NCBI GenBank assembly: GCA_029260165.1
Contig: JAJDDT010000047.1
Span: 34,080 to 98,079 of the forward strand
DNA: 64,000 nucleotides
Source: Phycisphaerae bacterium
GTDB lineage: Bacteria > Planctomycetota > Phycisphaerae > UBA1845
Reading direction: 5' to 3'
Below the pieces are notes generated by a model. That model did no database searches and was not told the DNA's origin. It saw only the letters and a list, made by a program, of their open reading frames with translations. Positions 9,405-17,692 of this stretch are shown piece by piece (position 1 is the first letter of the stretch; every line of letters begins with the position of its first letter). The translations under genes and the position numbers were made by a program.

Positions 9405-11021
9405 ATGTCCCGGTTTCGCAACGAACCCATACACAGCTTCACCAACGAACAACACCGAACCCAATACCTCGCCGCCCTCAAATACGTCCGCGGCGAACTC
9501 GGTCGCGAACACCCGCTCATCATCGAGGGCCAATCAATCAGAACGCAGAATTGGATCACATCCACCAACCCCGCCGACCCCGACGAAACCGTCGGAGTGG
9601 TCGCGTCAGCCACAACAACAGACGTCGACCACGCCGTCGCCGCAGCCAACCGCGCATTTAACGGTTGGCGAAACACCTCCCCCGAAGCGCGCGCCGACAT
9701 CCTTCGCAAGGTCGCAACAGCCCTCCGCAACAGGCGATTCGAATTCAACGCGATGATGACCCTCGAAGCCGCAAAACCATGGCGCGAAGCAGACGCAGAC
9801 ACCGCAGAAGCCATCGACTACCTCGATTACTACGCCGACCGCATCATCCACATGACCCGCCAACTCCGCCGCCGAGACCTTCCCGGCGAGGAAAACCACA
9901 TGGTCTTCGAACCGAAGGGCGTCTGCGTCGTTCTTTCCCCGTGGTCATTCCCACTCGCCCTGCTCACCAACATGGCCGCCGCCGCCCTCGTCACCGGCAA
10001 CACCGTCGTCATGAAACCAGCCTCCAACACCCCCGTCATCGCCGCCGGATTATTCGACCTTTTCCGCAACGCGGGTATCCCCGACGGCGTGCTCAACTTC
10101 CTCCCCGGTCAGGGCGCCACCATCGGAACACACCTCGTCACACACCCGAACGTCCACGTCATCGCCTTCACCGGATCACGCGACGTCGGAACCAACATCC
10201 GCCGACAAGCCTGCGACGTCGCACCCAACCAGCGACACATCAAAAAGGTCATCGCCGAACTCGGCGGAAAAAACGCCATCATCGTCGACGACAGCGCCGA
10301 CCTCGACGAGTCCGTCTCAGGCGTCATCAAATCCGCCTTCGGATACAGCGGACAAAAATGCACCGCCGCAAGCCGCGTCATCGTCCTCCAATCCGTCTAC
10401 AACGACTTCTGCGACAAACTCGTCGACGCCGTCCGAACCCTCACCATCGGGCCAGCCGAACAACCCGCCACCATCATCGCACCACTCATCGACGACCAAC
10501 TCGTCCGGTCCGTCCGCGACCACATCACCCAGGCCAAATCAGTCGCCCGCCTGATTCACGAAACCCCCACCGAAAGACTCCCCGACCCCAACCGCTACGT
10601 CGGCCCAACCATCTTCGCCGACGTCCCCCCCGAATCGCCCATCGCCCAGGAGGAAATCTTCGGCCCCGTCCTCGCCATCCTCCGCGCCAATGATTTCACC
10701 CACGCCCTCAACATCGCAAACGACACCCGATACGCCCTCACAGGCGGACTCTACTCCCGAACCCCCGACCACATCGACCAGACCAAACGCGACTTCCTCG
10801 TCGGAAATCTTTACATCAACCGAAAAATCACCGGCTCACGCGTGGACATCGAACCCTTCGGCGGACTGAACATGAGCGGCGACGGCGCCAAGGTCGGCGG
10901 ACCCGACTACCTCCACCAATACTGCAACGTCCGCACTATCACCGAACACACCCTCCGACACGGCCTCGCACCCGCCGCAGAGGTCGATCCAGGGTCTGAC
11001 ACATCATCAATTCCTATGTAG
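9405..11021 (+). CDS. pruA: 1-pyrroline-5-carboxylate dehydrogenase (aldehyde dehydrogenase family)
   Basis: The start is the ATG at 9405, with AAGAGGA about 7 bases upstream; an in-frame GTG at 9387 is less likely. The protein is about 538 aa, close to P5C dehydrogenases rather than to generic 480-aa ALDHs, and has the N-terminal arm typical of that group. Glu285 (AELGGKN) and the nucleophile Cys319 (YSGQKCTAAS) are present. It would oxidise glutamate semialdehyde to glutamate with NAD+ in proline breakdown. The usual oxyanion-hole Asn of PWNFP is Ser here (LSPWSFPLA, residue 181). No proline dehydrogenase is adjacent. The stop codon TAG (11019-11021) falls inside a family A repeat, so the last residues may be a repeat-derived tail. 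Confidence 0.87.
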   Translation: MSRFRNEPIHSFTNEQHRTQYLAALKYVRGELGREHPLIIEGQSIRTQNWITSTNPADPDETVGVVASATTTDVDHAVAAANRAFNGWRNTSPEARADILRKVATALRNRRFEFNAMMTLEAAKPWREADADTAEAIDYLDYYADRIIHMTRQLRRRDLPGEENHMVFEPKGVCVVLSPWSFPLALLTNMAAAALVTGNTVVMKPASNTPVIAAGLFDLFRNAGIPDGVLNFLPGQGATIGTHLVTHPNVHVIAFTGSRDVGTNIRRQACDVAPNQRHIKKVIAELGGKNAIIVDDSADLDESVSGVIKSAFGYSGQKCTAASRVIVLQSVYNDFCDKLVDAVRTLTIGPAEQPATIIAPLIDDQLVRSVRDHITQAKSVARLIHETPTERLPDPNRYVGPTIFADVPPESPIAQEEIFGPVLAILRANDFTHALNIANDTRYALTGGLYSRTPDHIDQTKRDFLVGNLYINRKITGSRVDIEPFGGLNMSGDGAKVGGPDYLHQYCNVRTITEHTLRHGLAPAAEVDPGSDTSSIPM

Positions 11022-11089
11022 CGTCACCCCTTGTGGGTGACGGGAAAATCAGAGACCATCGGCAAGCCGGTCACGCGACACATGACATG
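11017..11089 (+). repeat. Repeat family A, copy 2 (extended form)
   Basis: The core 11017-11042 has the perfect CGTCACCC / GGGTGACG stem. It continues as GGGAAAATC and then GCCGGTCACGCGACACATGAC, matching the extension of the copy at 41964 (GCCAGCCACGCGACATACGAC). The first bases supply the stop codon of the aldehyde dehydrogenase gene. Confidence 0.85.
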
Positions 11090-11110
11090 AAACTTCTCTG
11101 ACACAAAACA

Positions 11111-12001
11111 ATGAACGCCGTCAACATCAACAGTCTCACAAAATCCTACAACGGCACACCCGCCGTCAACGACACCACATGGTCCCTCGCACAGGGTTCC
11201 CTCATGGGATTCCTCGGCCCCAACGGTGCCGGAAAGTCCACGACCATTCGCATTCTGATGGGTTTCCTGAAACCAACTGCAGGTAGCGCAACCGTCTTCA
11301 ACCTCAACACCTGGCAGCACGCCACCGAAATCCACGCCCGTACAGGCTACCTCCCCGGCGAAGTCAGACTGTACAAAAACCTCACAGGCCAGCAAACCAT
11401 CAACTTCGCAACCCGCGCCCGCAAACTCAAAAACCAAACAGAAGCAATCCGCCTCGCCACACTCTTCGATCTCGACCTGCGCAAACCCGTCCGCGCCTAC
11501 TCCTCCGGCATGCGCCAAAAACTCGCCCTCATCCTCGCCATGATGCACCAACCCGAACTGCTCATCCTCGACGAACCCACCGGATCCCTCGACCCCCTCG
11601 TCCAACAATCACTCTACACCGAACTCCGCAACACCGTCGCCAAAGGCCGCACCGTTCTCTTCTCAAGTCACACCCTCGCCGAGGTCCAAACACTCTGCAA
11701 AGACGTCATCATCCTCCGCGACGGTCGCGTCGTCGCCTCAACGACCATCGACAAACTACGCAAGGATGCAGGCCGGTCACTCATTTTCACCCTGAAAAAC
11801 CAGGAAAAGCCATCGTCGAATCATCCCGCGGGCCTGACCATCGACGCGCAACGAAACGGAAAAATCAAAGCCCGATGGCACGGCGACATCAACGACCTGA
11901 TACAATGGCTCGCTGCCCAGGACCTCCACGACGTCCGCATCGAACCGCCCAACCTCGAAGACCTGTTCCTCTCCTACTACGACGGAAGCACTACCCGATG
12001 A
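11111..12001 (+). CDS. ABC transporter ATP-binding protein (ABC-2 type exporter)
   Basis: 296 aa, a single nucleotide-binding domain plus a C-terminal extension of about 80 residues. Walker A is GPNGAGKSTT, the signature is YSSGMRQKLAL, Walker B LLILDEPTGSLDP and the switch histidine is in LFSSHTLAEVQ. The family (CcmA/NatA-like) drives export through an ABC-2 permease dimer. The permease is the next gene, whose ATG overlaps this stop (ATGA). Substrate unknown; such pairs often handle drugs, antibiotics or cell-surface components. Confidence 0.92.
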   Translation: MNAVNINSLTKSYNGTPAVNDTTWSLAQGSLMGFLGPNGAGKSTTIRILMGFLKPTAGSATVFNLNTWQHATEIHARTGYLPGEVRLYKNLTGQQTINFATRARKLKNQTEAIRLATLFDLDLRKPVRAYSSGMRQKLALILAMMHQPELLILDEPTGSLDPLVQQSLYTELRNTVAKGRTVLFSSHTLAEVQTLCKDVIILRDGRVVASTTIDKLRKDAGRSLIFTLKNQEKPSSNHPAGLTIDAQRNGKIKARWHGDINDLIQWLAAQDLHDVRIEPPNLEDLFLSYYDGSTTR

Positions 12002-12813
12002 ACCTCGCACTCCTGCGAAAACACGCCCACGACTTCCGCTTGCACCTCGTTATCACACTGGTCGCCGTCACCGGATTCCCCATCATGCTCCTGAACGCCA
12101 TCACCGCCTTCGACTGGGAAGCATTCCAGGCCGTTCTGAGAGTCCCCTTCGTCTCACAACTCATTTCCGCGCTCGGCGGATTCGACCCCAGCAACGTCAT
12201 GAACGTCACCGCCCTCGCAAGCTTCACCTTCGTCCACCCCGCGATCCTCGTCCTTCTCAGCGCCTACATCATCACCGCCGCCACACGCGCCATCACCGGC
12301 GAAATCGACCAGGGAACCGCCGATATCCTCCTCGCCCTGCCCATCTCGCGCAAACGCATCTACACGACAGCCTCAATATGGGTCGCCCTTTGCTGCCCGC
12401 TGTTTTCGCTGTTCATGATCCTGGGTCTGTGGATCGCTCAGAACGTCGTCACCCTCGATCAGCCGCTCGACTTCGCACGAATCTGGCTCCTCTCCATCAA
12501 CCACGTCGCCATGCTTCTCGCCATCGTCGGCCTCACGTTCTTCGTCTCCGCCATCTCCAACCGCAGAGGCCTCGCCGTCGGCGCCGTCGTAGGCGTCATC
12601 ATCGCGTCATTCGTCATCAACTGGCTCGCCGCAATCTGGCCAGCCATCAAACCACTCTCACACCTCAGCATCCTGACCTACTTCCGCCCATTCATCATCG
12701 TCCGAGACCACGAACTAAACCCCAACGACATCATCATCCTCACCACCATCGCAACCACCTTCTGGCTGACAGGCCTCATCACCTTCACCCACCGAGACAT
12801 CAACGTTGGTTGA
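11998..12813 (+). CDS. ABC-2 type transporter permease
   Basis: 271 aa from the ATG that overlaps the upstream ATPase stop. It has six hydrophobic segments: one near residues 16-38, then paired segments around 80-105, 130-160, 165-190, 200-225 and 245-265. The motif TRAITGEIDQGTADILLALPISRKR after the second TM is the classical ABC-2 permease coupling region (E-x-x-x-G-T-x-x-x-L-L-x-x-P-I-S-R). It works with the preceding ATPase as a homodimeric exporter. The last 14 bases overlap the convergent zinc-ribbon gene. Confidence 0.9.
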   Translation: MNLALLRKHAHDFRLHLVITLVAVTGFPIMLLNAITAFDWEAFQAVLRVPFVSQLISALGGFDPSNVMNVTALASFTFVHPAILVLLSAYIITAATRAITGEIDQGTADILLALPISRKRIYTTASIWVALCCPLFSLFMILGLWIAQNVVTLDQPLDFARIWLLSINHVAMLLAIVGLTFFVSAISNRRGLAVGAVVGVIIASFVINWLAAIWPAIKPLSHLSILTYFRPFIIVRDHELNPNDIIILTTIATTFWLTGLITFTHRDINVG

Positions 12814-13723
12814 CGTCGTCGCCGTCACCAATCGCCGCCCGCTGAGCATCCAACTGCTCACGCAAGAGTCTGCGAAATCGAACACGCATCATCCAGAACG
12901 TCGCAAAATAAACAACGACCGCACACCCCATTTCCCAGCACCAAAACCCGGCAAACCCCGCATCCTTCACTCGCAACGCGACTATCAATGGTCCGAATCC
13001 CGCAACGATAAGAGCAATGCCGGTGAACGACTTCAGGTTCGCAATCTTCGCTTTCTTCACGGCTCGCTGTCGGTCGCTGGGACGGTCAAACTCCCCAAGC
13101 TCCGGAAACCACTTGAATTCCTTCTTGAAAAAGTACGGGTTGATCCGCGAATCGCCATCCGTCTCATATCCGCACTCCGGACAAACGCCGGACACATTCC
13201 CACGCAGGTCATACTGACAGATATGACACAAACCAACCAAGCCCCATCGACGCCAAATGCGAAAAACCAACACAATCGCGACGATGGAACCGATCGCAAT
13301 AAACCACGTCATGATCGGAAAACGCAGTTGCTCCCAAAGCGTAAATCTGGGCATCCTGCGCGACATCGAACCGGGATCAAATAGCTTATAAACCGAGAAC
13401 ACCGCAGCCAACCAAATTGGCACGAACACAATCGTCGATGTTCGCACGACAAATGATTGCCCTCGCAACCGCCGCACATTCAGCCAGCCACCCACGATGC
13501 ACAAAATCGGCCAAAGGTACAATAGCTCGAAAATCAGGATTTCGGGCTCAAGAACTCCTCGGACCGACCCCACCCGAGCCTCCACGAACCACTGCATCAG
13601 CGTACGACCCGCTGCATACGCCAACAGTGAATACGTCCCCAATATCAAAAACGACACCACCACCATCCCCCGGCTCGGCACGCAGGGCACGACCTTCCTG
13701 TCCTGATTCGCTTCCCTGCTCAC
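12800..13723 (-). CDS. Membrane protein with internal zinc ribbon
   Basis: 307 aa. Hydrophobic segments lie at about 20-42, 62-84, 98-118, 140-162, 228-248 and 255-280. Between them, after the fourth, sits CHICQYDLRGNVSGVCPECG, two CxxC knuckles of a zinc ribbon. This ribbon type recurs on four other membrane proteins in the window (42763, 52737, 54187, 54801) and appears to be a lineage-specific module of unknown role. It overlaps the convergent permease gene by 14 bases. No function can be assigned. Confidence 0.72.
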   Translation of the reverse strand: MSREANQDRKVVPCVPSRGMVVVSFLILGTYSLLAYAAGRTLMQWFVEARVGSVRGVLEPEILIFELLYLWPILCIVGGWLNVRRLRGQSFVVRTSTIVFVPIWLAAVFSVYKLFDPGSMSRRMPRFTLWEQLRFPIMTWFIAIGSIVAIVLVFRIWRRWGLVGLCHICQYDLRGNVSGVCPECGYETDGDSRINPYFFKKEFKWFPELGEFDRPSDRQRAVKKAKIANLKSFTGIALIVAGFGPLIVALRVKDAGFAGFWCWEMGCAVVVYFATFWMMRVRFRRLLREQLDAQRAAIGDGDDVNQR

Positions 13724-13774
13724 GTCGTCACTTCCACAAGCGCAGTTCGCACCAATTCGTTCATCTTCGCAAGA

Positions 13775-14980
13775 CTACCCAACCCCCTCCAAAACCGTCG
13801 CAACCCCTTGCCCCACGCCAACACACATCGTCGCCAAACCCCGCTTCGCACCACAACGCACCATCTCATGCACCAGCGTCGTCGCGATCCGCGCCCCGCT
13901 GCAACCCAACGGATGCCCCAACGCAATCGCCCCGCCGTTCGGATTCACTCGGGTCCCATCCAACCCCAATTGCCTGATACACTCCAAAGACTGCACCGCA
14001 AACGCCTCGTTCAACTCCACAACATCCAAGTCCCCCACCGAAACCCCCGCACGCTTCAACGCCTTCAAACTCGCCGGCACAGGCCCCAAACCCATCATCG
14101 CAGGATCAACACCCGCCGACGCAGACGCACCCACCACCGCCATCACCTCCAACCCCAACTTCCTCGCCAGCTCATACTCCACCACCACCAAAGCAGCCGC
14201 CCCGTCATTGATCCCCGAAGAATTCCCCGCCGTCACCGTCCCATCCTTCGCAAACGCAGGCCGCAACTTTGCGAGCGCCTCCAAACTCGAATCCCCACGA
14301 GGATGCTCATCGGTATCCACCACAATCGGATCACCCTTCCGCTGAGGCACCTCCACCGCCACAATCTCATCCGCAAACCGACCCGCCTCAACCGCCGCCT
14401 TCGTCTTCATCTGCGACGCAAAGGCAAACCGATCCTGATCCTCCCGCGACACACCATATTTCTTCGCCACGTTCTCCGCCGTCTCGCCCATCCCATACGG
14501 ATGATGCATCGCCGCCAACCTCGGATTCGTAAACCGCCATCCGAACGTCGTATCGTGCGACTCAGGAACCCCCCGCTGATACGCCATCTCCGCCTTCGCC
14601 ATCACGATCGGCGCACGGCTCATGCTCTCCACCCCGCCCACGACAAACACATCCCCATGGTCCGCCTCGATCATCCGGGCAGCCATGTTCAACGCAGTCA
14701 AGCTCGACGCACACAACCGATTAAACGTCACCCCGGGCACCGTCTCAGGAAGACCAGCCAACAACCCCGCCATCCGCGCCACGTTTCGGTTATCCTCACC
14801 CGCCTGATTCGCCGCCCCGAAGTAAACGTCCTCAATCAAGTCAGCCGACACTCCCGCCCGCCTGACCGCCTCACGAATCACGATCGCCGCCAGATCGTCA
14901 GGCCGAACCGTCGCCAAACCACCCCGATAACGACCAATCGCCGTCCGAACCGCCGAACATATTGCTGCACGTCTCATCAT
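13775..14980 (-). CDS. Thiolase (acetyl-CoA C-acyltransferase)
   Basis: About 401 aa from the first of two adjacent ATGs (14980/14977); the frame is open 20 codons further up but without family similarity. The acylated nucleophile is Cys90 in [32 protein letters not shown] and the C-terminal [16 protein letters not shown] (His and second active Cys) complete the thiolase signature. The enzyme either cleaves 3-ketoacyl-CoA (beta-oxidation, adipate-type pathways) or condenses two acetyl-CoA; sequence alone does not separate these. It is transcribed divergently from the deiodinase-like gene with about 165 bp between. Confidence 0.93.
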   Translation of the reverse strand: MMRRAAICSAVRTAIGRYRGGLATVRPDDLAAIVIREAVRRAGVSADLIEDVYFGAANQAGEDNRNVARMAGLLAGLPETVPGVTFNRLCASSLTALNMAARMIEADHGDVFVVGGVESMSRAPIVMAKAEMAYQRGVPESHDTTFGWRFTNPRLAAMHHPYGMGETAENVAKKYGVSREDQDRFAFASQMKTKAAVEAGRFADEIVAVEVPQRKGDPIVVDTDEHPRGDSSLEALAKLRPAFAKDGTVTAGNSSGINDGAAALVVVEYELARKLGLEVMAVVGASASAGVDPAMMGLGPVPASLKALKRAGVSVGDLDVVELNEAFAVQSLECIRQLGLDGTRVNPNGGAIALGHPLGCSGARIATTLVHEMVRCGAKRGLATMCVGVGQGVATVLEGVG

Positions 14981-15145
14981 GACGACAATATAGTCGCCTA
15001 CACCAATGGTCGCCAACCGACCCTCAACGCCGGAAAACACCAGACCCTTTTCAAACCTGATGTGTCATCGCGCAATCTTGCCGCCCATCCACATCAGCCT
15101 ATCATGACAACGTGACGCGTACCGGAACCAACAGGAACCCCGCAC

Positions 15146-15808
15146 ATGCCCGCTCCGACAAAGCCATACACCCTTCCGCAACTTTCGCAGGACGCGATGC
15201 GCCAGCGCGCCGACGACCTGCTTGCCGAAATGAACGAACGTCGAAGCTGTCGATTCTTCAGCGACACACCCATACCTCGCGATATCATCGAACGCGTCAT
15301 CGCCGTCGCCAACACCGCCCCCAGTGGTGCCAACCGAAAACCCTGGCGATTCGTCGCCGTCGATGACCCCAAAATCAAACACGAAATCCGCGTCGCAGCC
15401 GAAAAAGAGGAGCACGAAAGCTACAAGCACCGCATGCCCACCGAATGGCTCGACGCACTCGAACCCATCGGCACCGACGAGCACAAACCCTTCCTCGACA
15501 TCGCCCCGTGGATTATCGTCATGTTCCGCGTCGATTGGGAAATCGTCGGCCCCAAAAAAATCAAAAGCTACTACCCCGTCGAATCCTGCGGGATCGCCGC
15601 CGGGATGCTCCTCACCGCCTGCCACATGACAGGCCTCGCAACACTCACCCACACCCCGAGTCCCATGCGATTCCTCCGCGACATCCTCCACCGACCCGTC
15701 AACGAAAAACCGTTCCTCCTCATCCCCACAGGCTTCCCCGCCAAAAACTGCACCGTCCCCGACATCCCCAAGAAACCCGTCGATCAGGTGATCCAGTGGA
15801 ACCGATGA
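15146..15808 (+). CDS. Iodotyrosine deiodinase-like flavoprotein (nitroreductase superfamily)
   Basis: 220 aa. The FMN-binding start ERRSCRFFSDTPIPRDIIE and NTAPSGANRKPWRFVAVDD are nitroreductase-fold, and the sequence follows vertebrate iodotyrosine deiodinase (IYD) more closely than other branches. The three residues that in IYD clamp the amino-acid zwitterion (Glu157, Tyr161, Lys182 in human) are present here at the same spacing: Glu89, Tyr93 (Y = E+4) and Lys114 (K = Y+21). The C-terminal PVGYPSKEATVPD-like stretch (GFPAKNCTVPDIPKKP) also matches. It would reductively remove halogen from halotyrosines using FMN. Unlike the vertebrate enzyme it has no membrane anchor. Its stop overlaps the start of the WaaP-like kinase gene (ATGA). 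Confidence 0.85.
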   Translation: MPAPTKPYTLPQLSQDAMRQRADDLLAEMNERRSCRFFSDTPIPRDIIERVIAVANTAPSGANRKPWRFVAVDDPKIKHEIRVAAEKEEHESYKHRMPTEWLDALEPIGTDEHKPFLDIAPWIIVMFRVDWEIVGPKKIKSYYPVESCGIAAGMLLTACHMTGLATLTHTPSPMRFLRDILHRPVNEKPFLLIPTGFPAKNCTVPDIPKKPVDQVIQWNR

Positions 15809-17400
15809 GAAATCGCGAAAAGCAACCGCGAGTCTCCGATTCCATGACGCACACGGTGTTCATGGATCGACACGGGATCAAATGGTTCACCACCGAGGAC
15901 CGGCGAGCGTTTCTCGAACATCCCGACACCCCGGACTGGTCACAATTGTGCGATGACCCGAGGGCAACCCTCGTCAAGGAAAACGCAAAACGACGCGTGT
16001 GGCGCGTCGTGCTCCAAAACATCGACCTGCACGTCAAGGAGTTTCTCGGTTCAACCAAACGGTCACCATGGCCATCCCGGAGCAACCAGAATGCTGCCTT
16101 GCGCGAAGCGGGCAGCGGTCGGTTTCTCAGGTCCCAGGGTATCCCATCCGTTGATACCGTCGGCGTTGGGCTGGGTCCACACAGCAGTTTCGCTGCCACC
16201 GAAACAGTGCAGGACGCCGTCCCGTTTACAAAGGCATGGCGCGACGCGACGCAGCTTCTCACGCCTGTCCGAACTCACCAACAAATCGCCATGGCCAAAA
16301 CGCTCGCCAGACTCGCCGCCGTCGCCAACCGCGCCGGATTCCTGCATCGCGATCATCATCCTGGAAACGTATTGATCCGATCAACAGCCACCATGAATCC
16401 TGAATGCCTGTACGTCGATTTTGCAGCCACAACCATGAAACGCTCTCCGAAAATGCGCGAAATCCAACAGTCGCTGGCGCAACTGTCGCAGTGGTTTCGT
16501 CTTCGAACAACGCGCACACAGCGGTTACGATTCCTGCGCGAGTATCTCCACCACTACACGTCCGACCTGATCGCAACCACCCACCGACACCGCATCGCCA
16601 AACAGATATTCACGCACGCCTGTCAAAACGCAGTCAGACTATGGTCCAAACGCGACCGACGCATCTTCAAATCCAACGCCTATTTCGCGCAGTTGAAACT
16701 TCCAACCAGCGACCGAGCTACCGTCACACTCAAAACACGCGACGTCCCCAACATGCCAAACGCATCATTCTCATGCATCACCCAAAACAAATGGCTACAC
16801 CTGTTGACAGCAAACAATCAAACCCCTCCCCCAACCGTCCAACACCTGTCTGCCGAAATACAACCAGCCCCATCCCTTCGCGCCCCCCAAAACCGCTCCC
16901 GGGTCCACCAACATTTCCACGCCGCCCACAAAATCCTCCACCGCGACGTCCCCACCCGTCGCCCAATCGCCGTCATCGAATCACGCAACAGCGACAAAAC
17001 CCGAACCGCCACCCTCTGGCTCGACAACACACCCGAATCAACCAACCTCGAAACCGCCATCGAGCAAACCGCCGACACCCCAGCCGAACGATCCAAATTG
17101 ATCCACCGCCTCACCCGCACCATCCGCCGAATGTCCGAACGAGGACTCGTCTTCAAATCCGTCACCCACGACACCCTCAGCCTGCCAACCTCCGACCACC
17201 TCCCCATCATCGAACGCCCCACCGACGTCGAATTCCGCAACACCAACCTCGCCCGTGACCGCATCGCCAACGCCCGCGCATTCCGGCGATACTTCAAAAA
17301 TTCCAAAACACCCCGCCGCACCGACGCCATCCGATTCCTGAAATCCCTCGCACCAGCCCACTGGAAAAAAATCATCCACGAATTAAGAAAATCACCATGA
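15805..17400 (+). CDS. WaaP/Kdo-kinase-like protein with a second, degenerate kinase-like half
   Basis: 531 aa from the ATG overlapping the deiodinase-like stop; MTHTVFM at 15844 is an alternative start. Residues about 30-270 match lipopolysaccharide-core kinases (WaaP/InaA type): FLHRDHHPGNVLI (residues 179-191, catalytic Asp183 and Asn188) and LYVDFAA (Mg-binding Asp), followed by LAQLSQWFRLRTTRTQRLRFLREYL. Residues about 280-531 look like a second copy with a kinase C-lobe rhythm (LTRTIRRMSERGLVFKSVTHDTLSL) in which the catalytic HRD-type residues are lost. It may phosphorylate an envelope glycolipid; the degenerate half could be regulatory. The coding strand is extremely C-rich toward the 3' end. 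Confidence 0.72.
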   Translation: MRNREKQPRVSDSMTHTVFMDRHGIKWFTTEDRRAFLEHPDTPDWSQLCDDPRATLVKENAKRRVWRVVLQNIDLHVKEFLGSTKRSPWPSRSNQNAALREAGSGRFLRSQGIPSVDTVGVGLGPHSSFAATETVQDAVPFTKAWRDATQLLTPVRTHQQIAMAKTLARLAAVANRAGFLHRDHHPGNVLIRSTATMNPECLYVDFAATTMKRSPKMREIQQSLAQLSQWFRLRTTRTQRLRFLREYLHHYTSDLIATTHRHRIAKQIFTHACQNAVRLWSKRDRRIFKSNAYFAQLKLPTSDRATVTLKTRDVPNMPNASFSCITQNKWLHLLTANNQTPPPTVQHLSAEIQPAPSLRAPQNRSRVHQHFHAAHKILHRDVPTRRPIAVIESRNSDKTRTATLWLDNTPESTNLETAIEQTADTPAERSKLIHRLTRTIRRMSERGLVFKSVTHDTLSLPTSDHLPIIERPTDVEFRNTNLARDRIANARAFRRYFKNSKTPRRTDAIRFLKSLAPAHWKKIIHELRKSP

Positions 17401-17560
17401 CCCCCATCGGCCGCATCAACCACGATTGAGTTTTTCAACTCGTCGAAAACACCCAAAACCACCCGCTGGATATTGTTCAACCACGACATTTTCGAGGCTT
17501 TTGACCGCGTATTGAACGATTTGCGGCCTGACTTTGCCGGGTAACACCATCAGCCCACGC

Positions 17561-17589
17561 TTGACAGCCCATTTGGGCACCCGTAACAA
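17561..17589 (+). promoter_or_regulatory. Possible sigma-70-type promoter with a palindrome in the spacer
   Basis: TTGACA (17561-17566) and TAACAA (17584-17589) are 17 bp apart, upstream of the secreted protease gene. The spacer begins with the inverted repeat GCCCATTTGGGC (17567-17578), which could be an operator. The 292-bp intergenic region 17401-17692 holds nothing else I recognise. Expression data would decide. Confidence 0.4.
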
Positions 17590-17692
17590 TCATGTGTGGT
17601 TGCGACCGGATCGTGGCAGGCGTCAGTCACCACCGATCAACCCAGACAGCCGACTCACACGAACCTTGCGACATCGGGCAGGAAAACCGGAA

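Noticed and set aside
13808..15115. 435-codon plus-strand frame
   Set aside because: Antisense to thiolase, Arg/His/Pro-rich composition and no family motif.
15445..15804. Upstream extension of the WaaP-like gene
   Set aside because: Lies inside the deiodinase-like gene; the family similarity begins after 15805.
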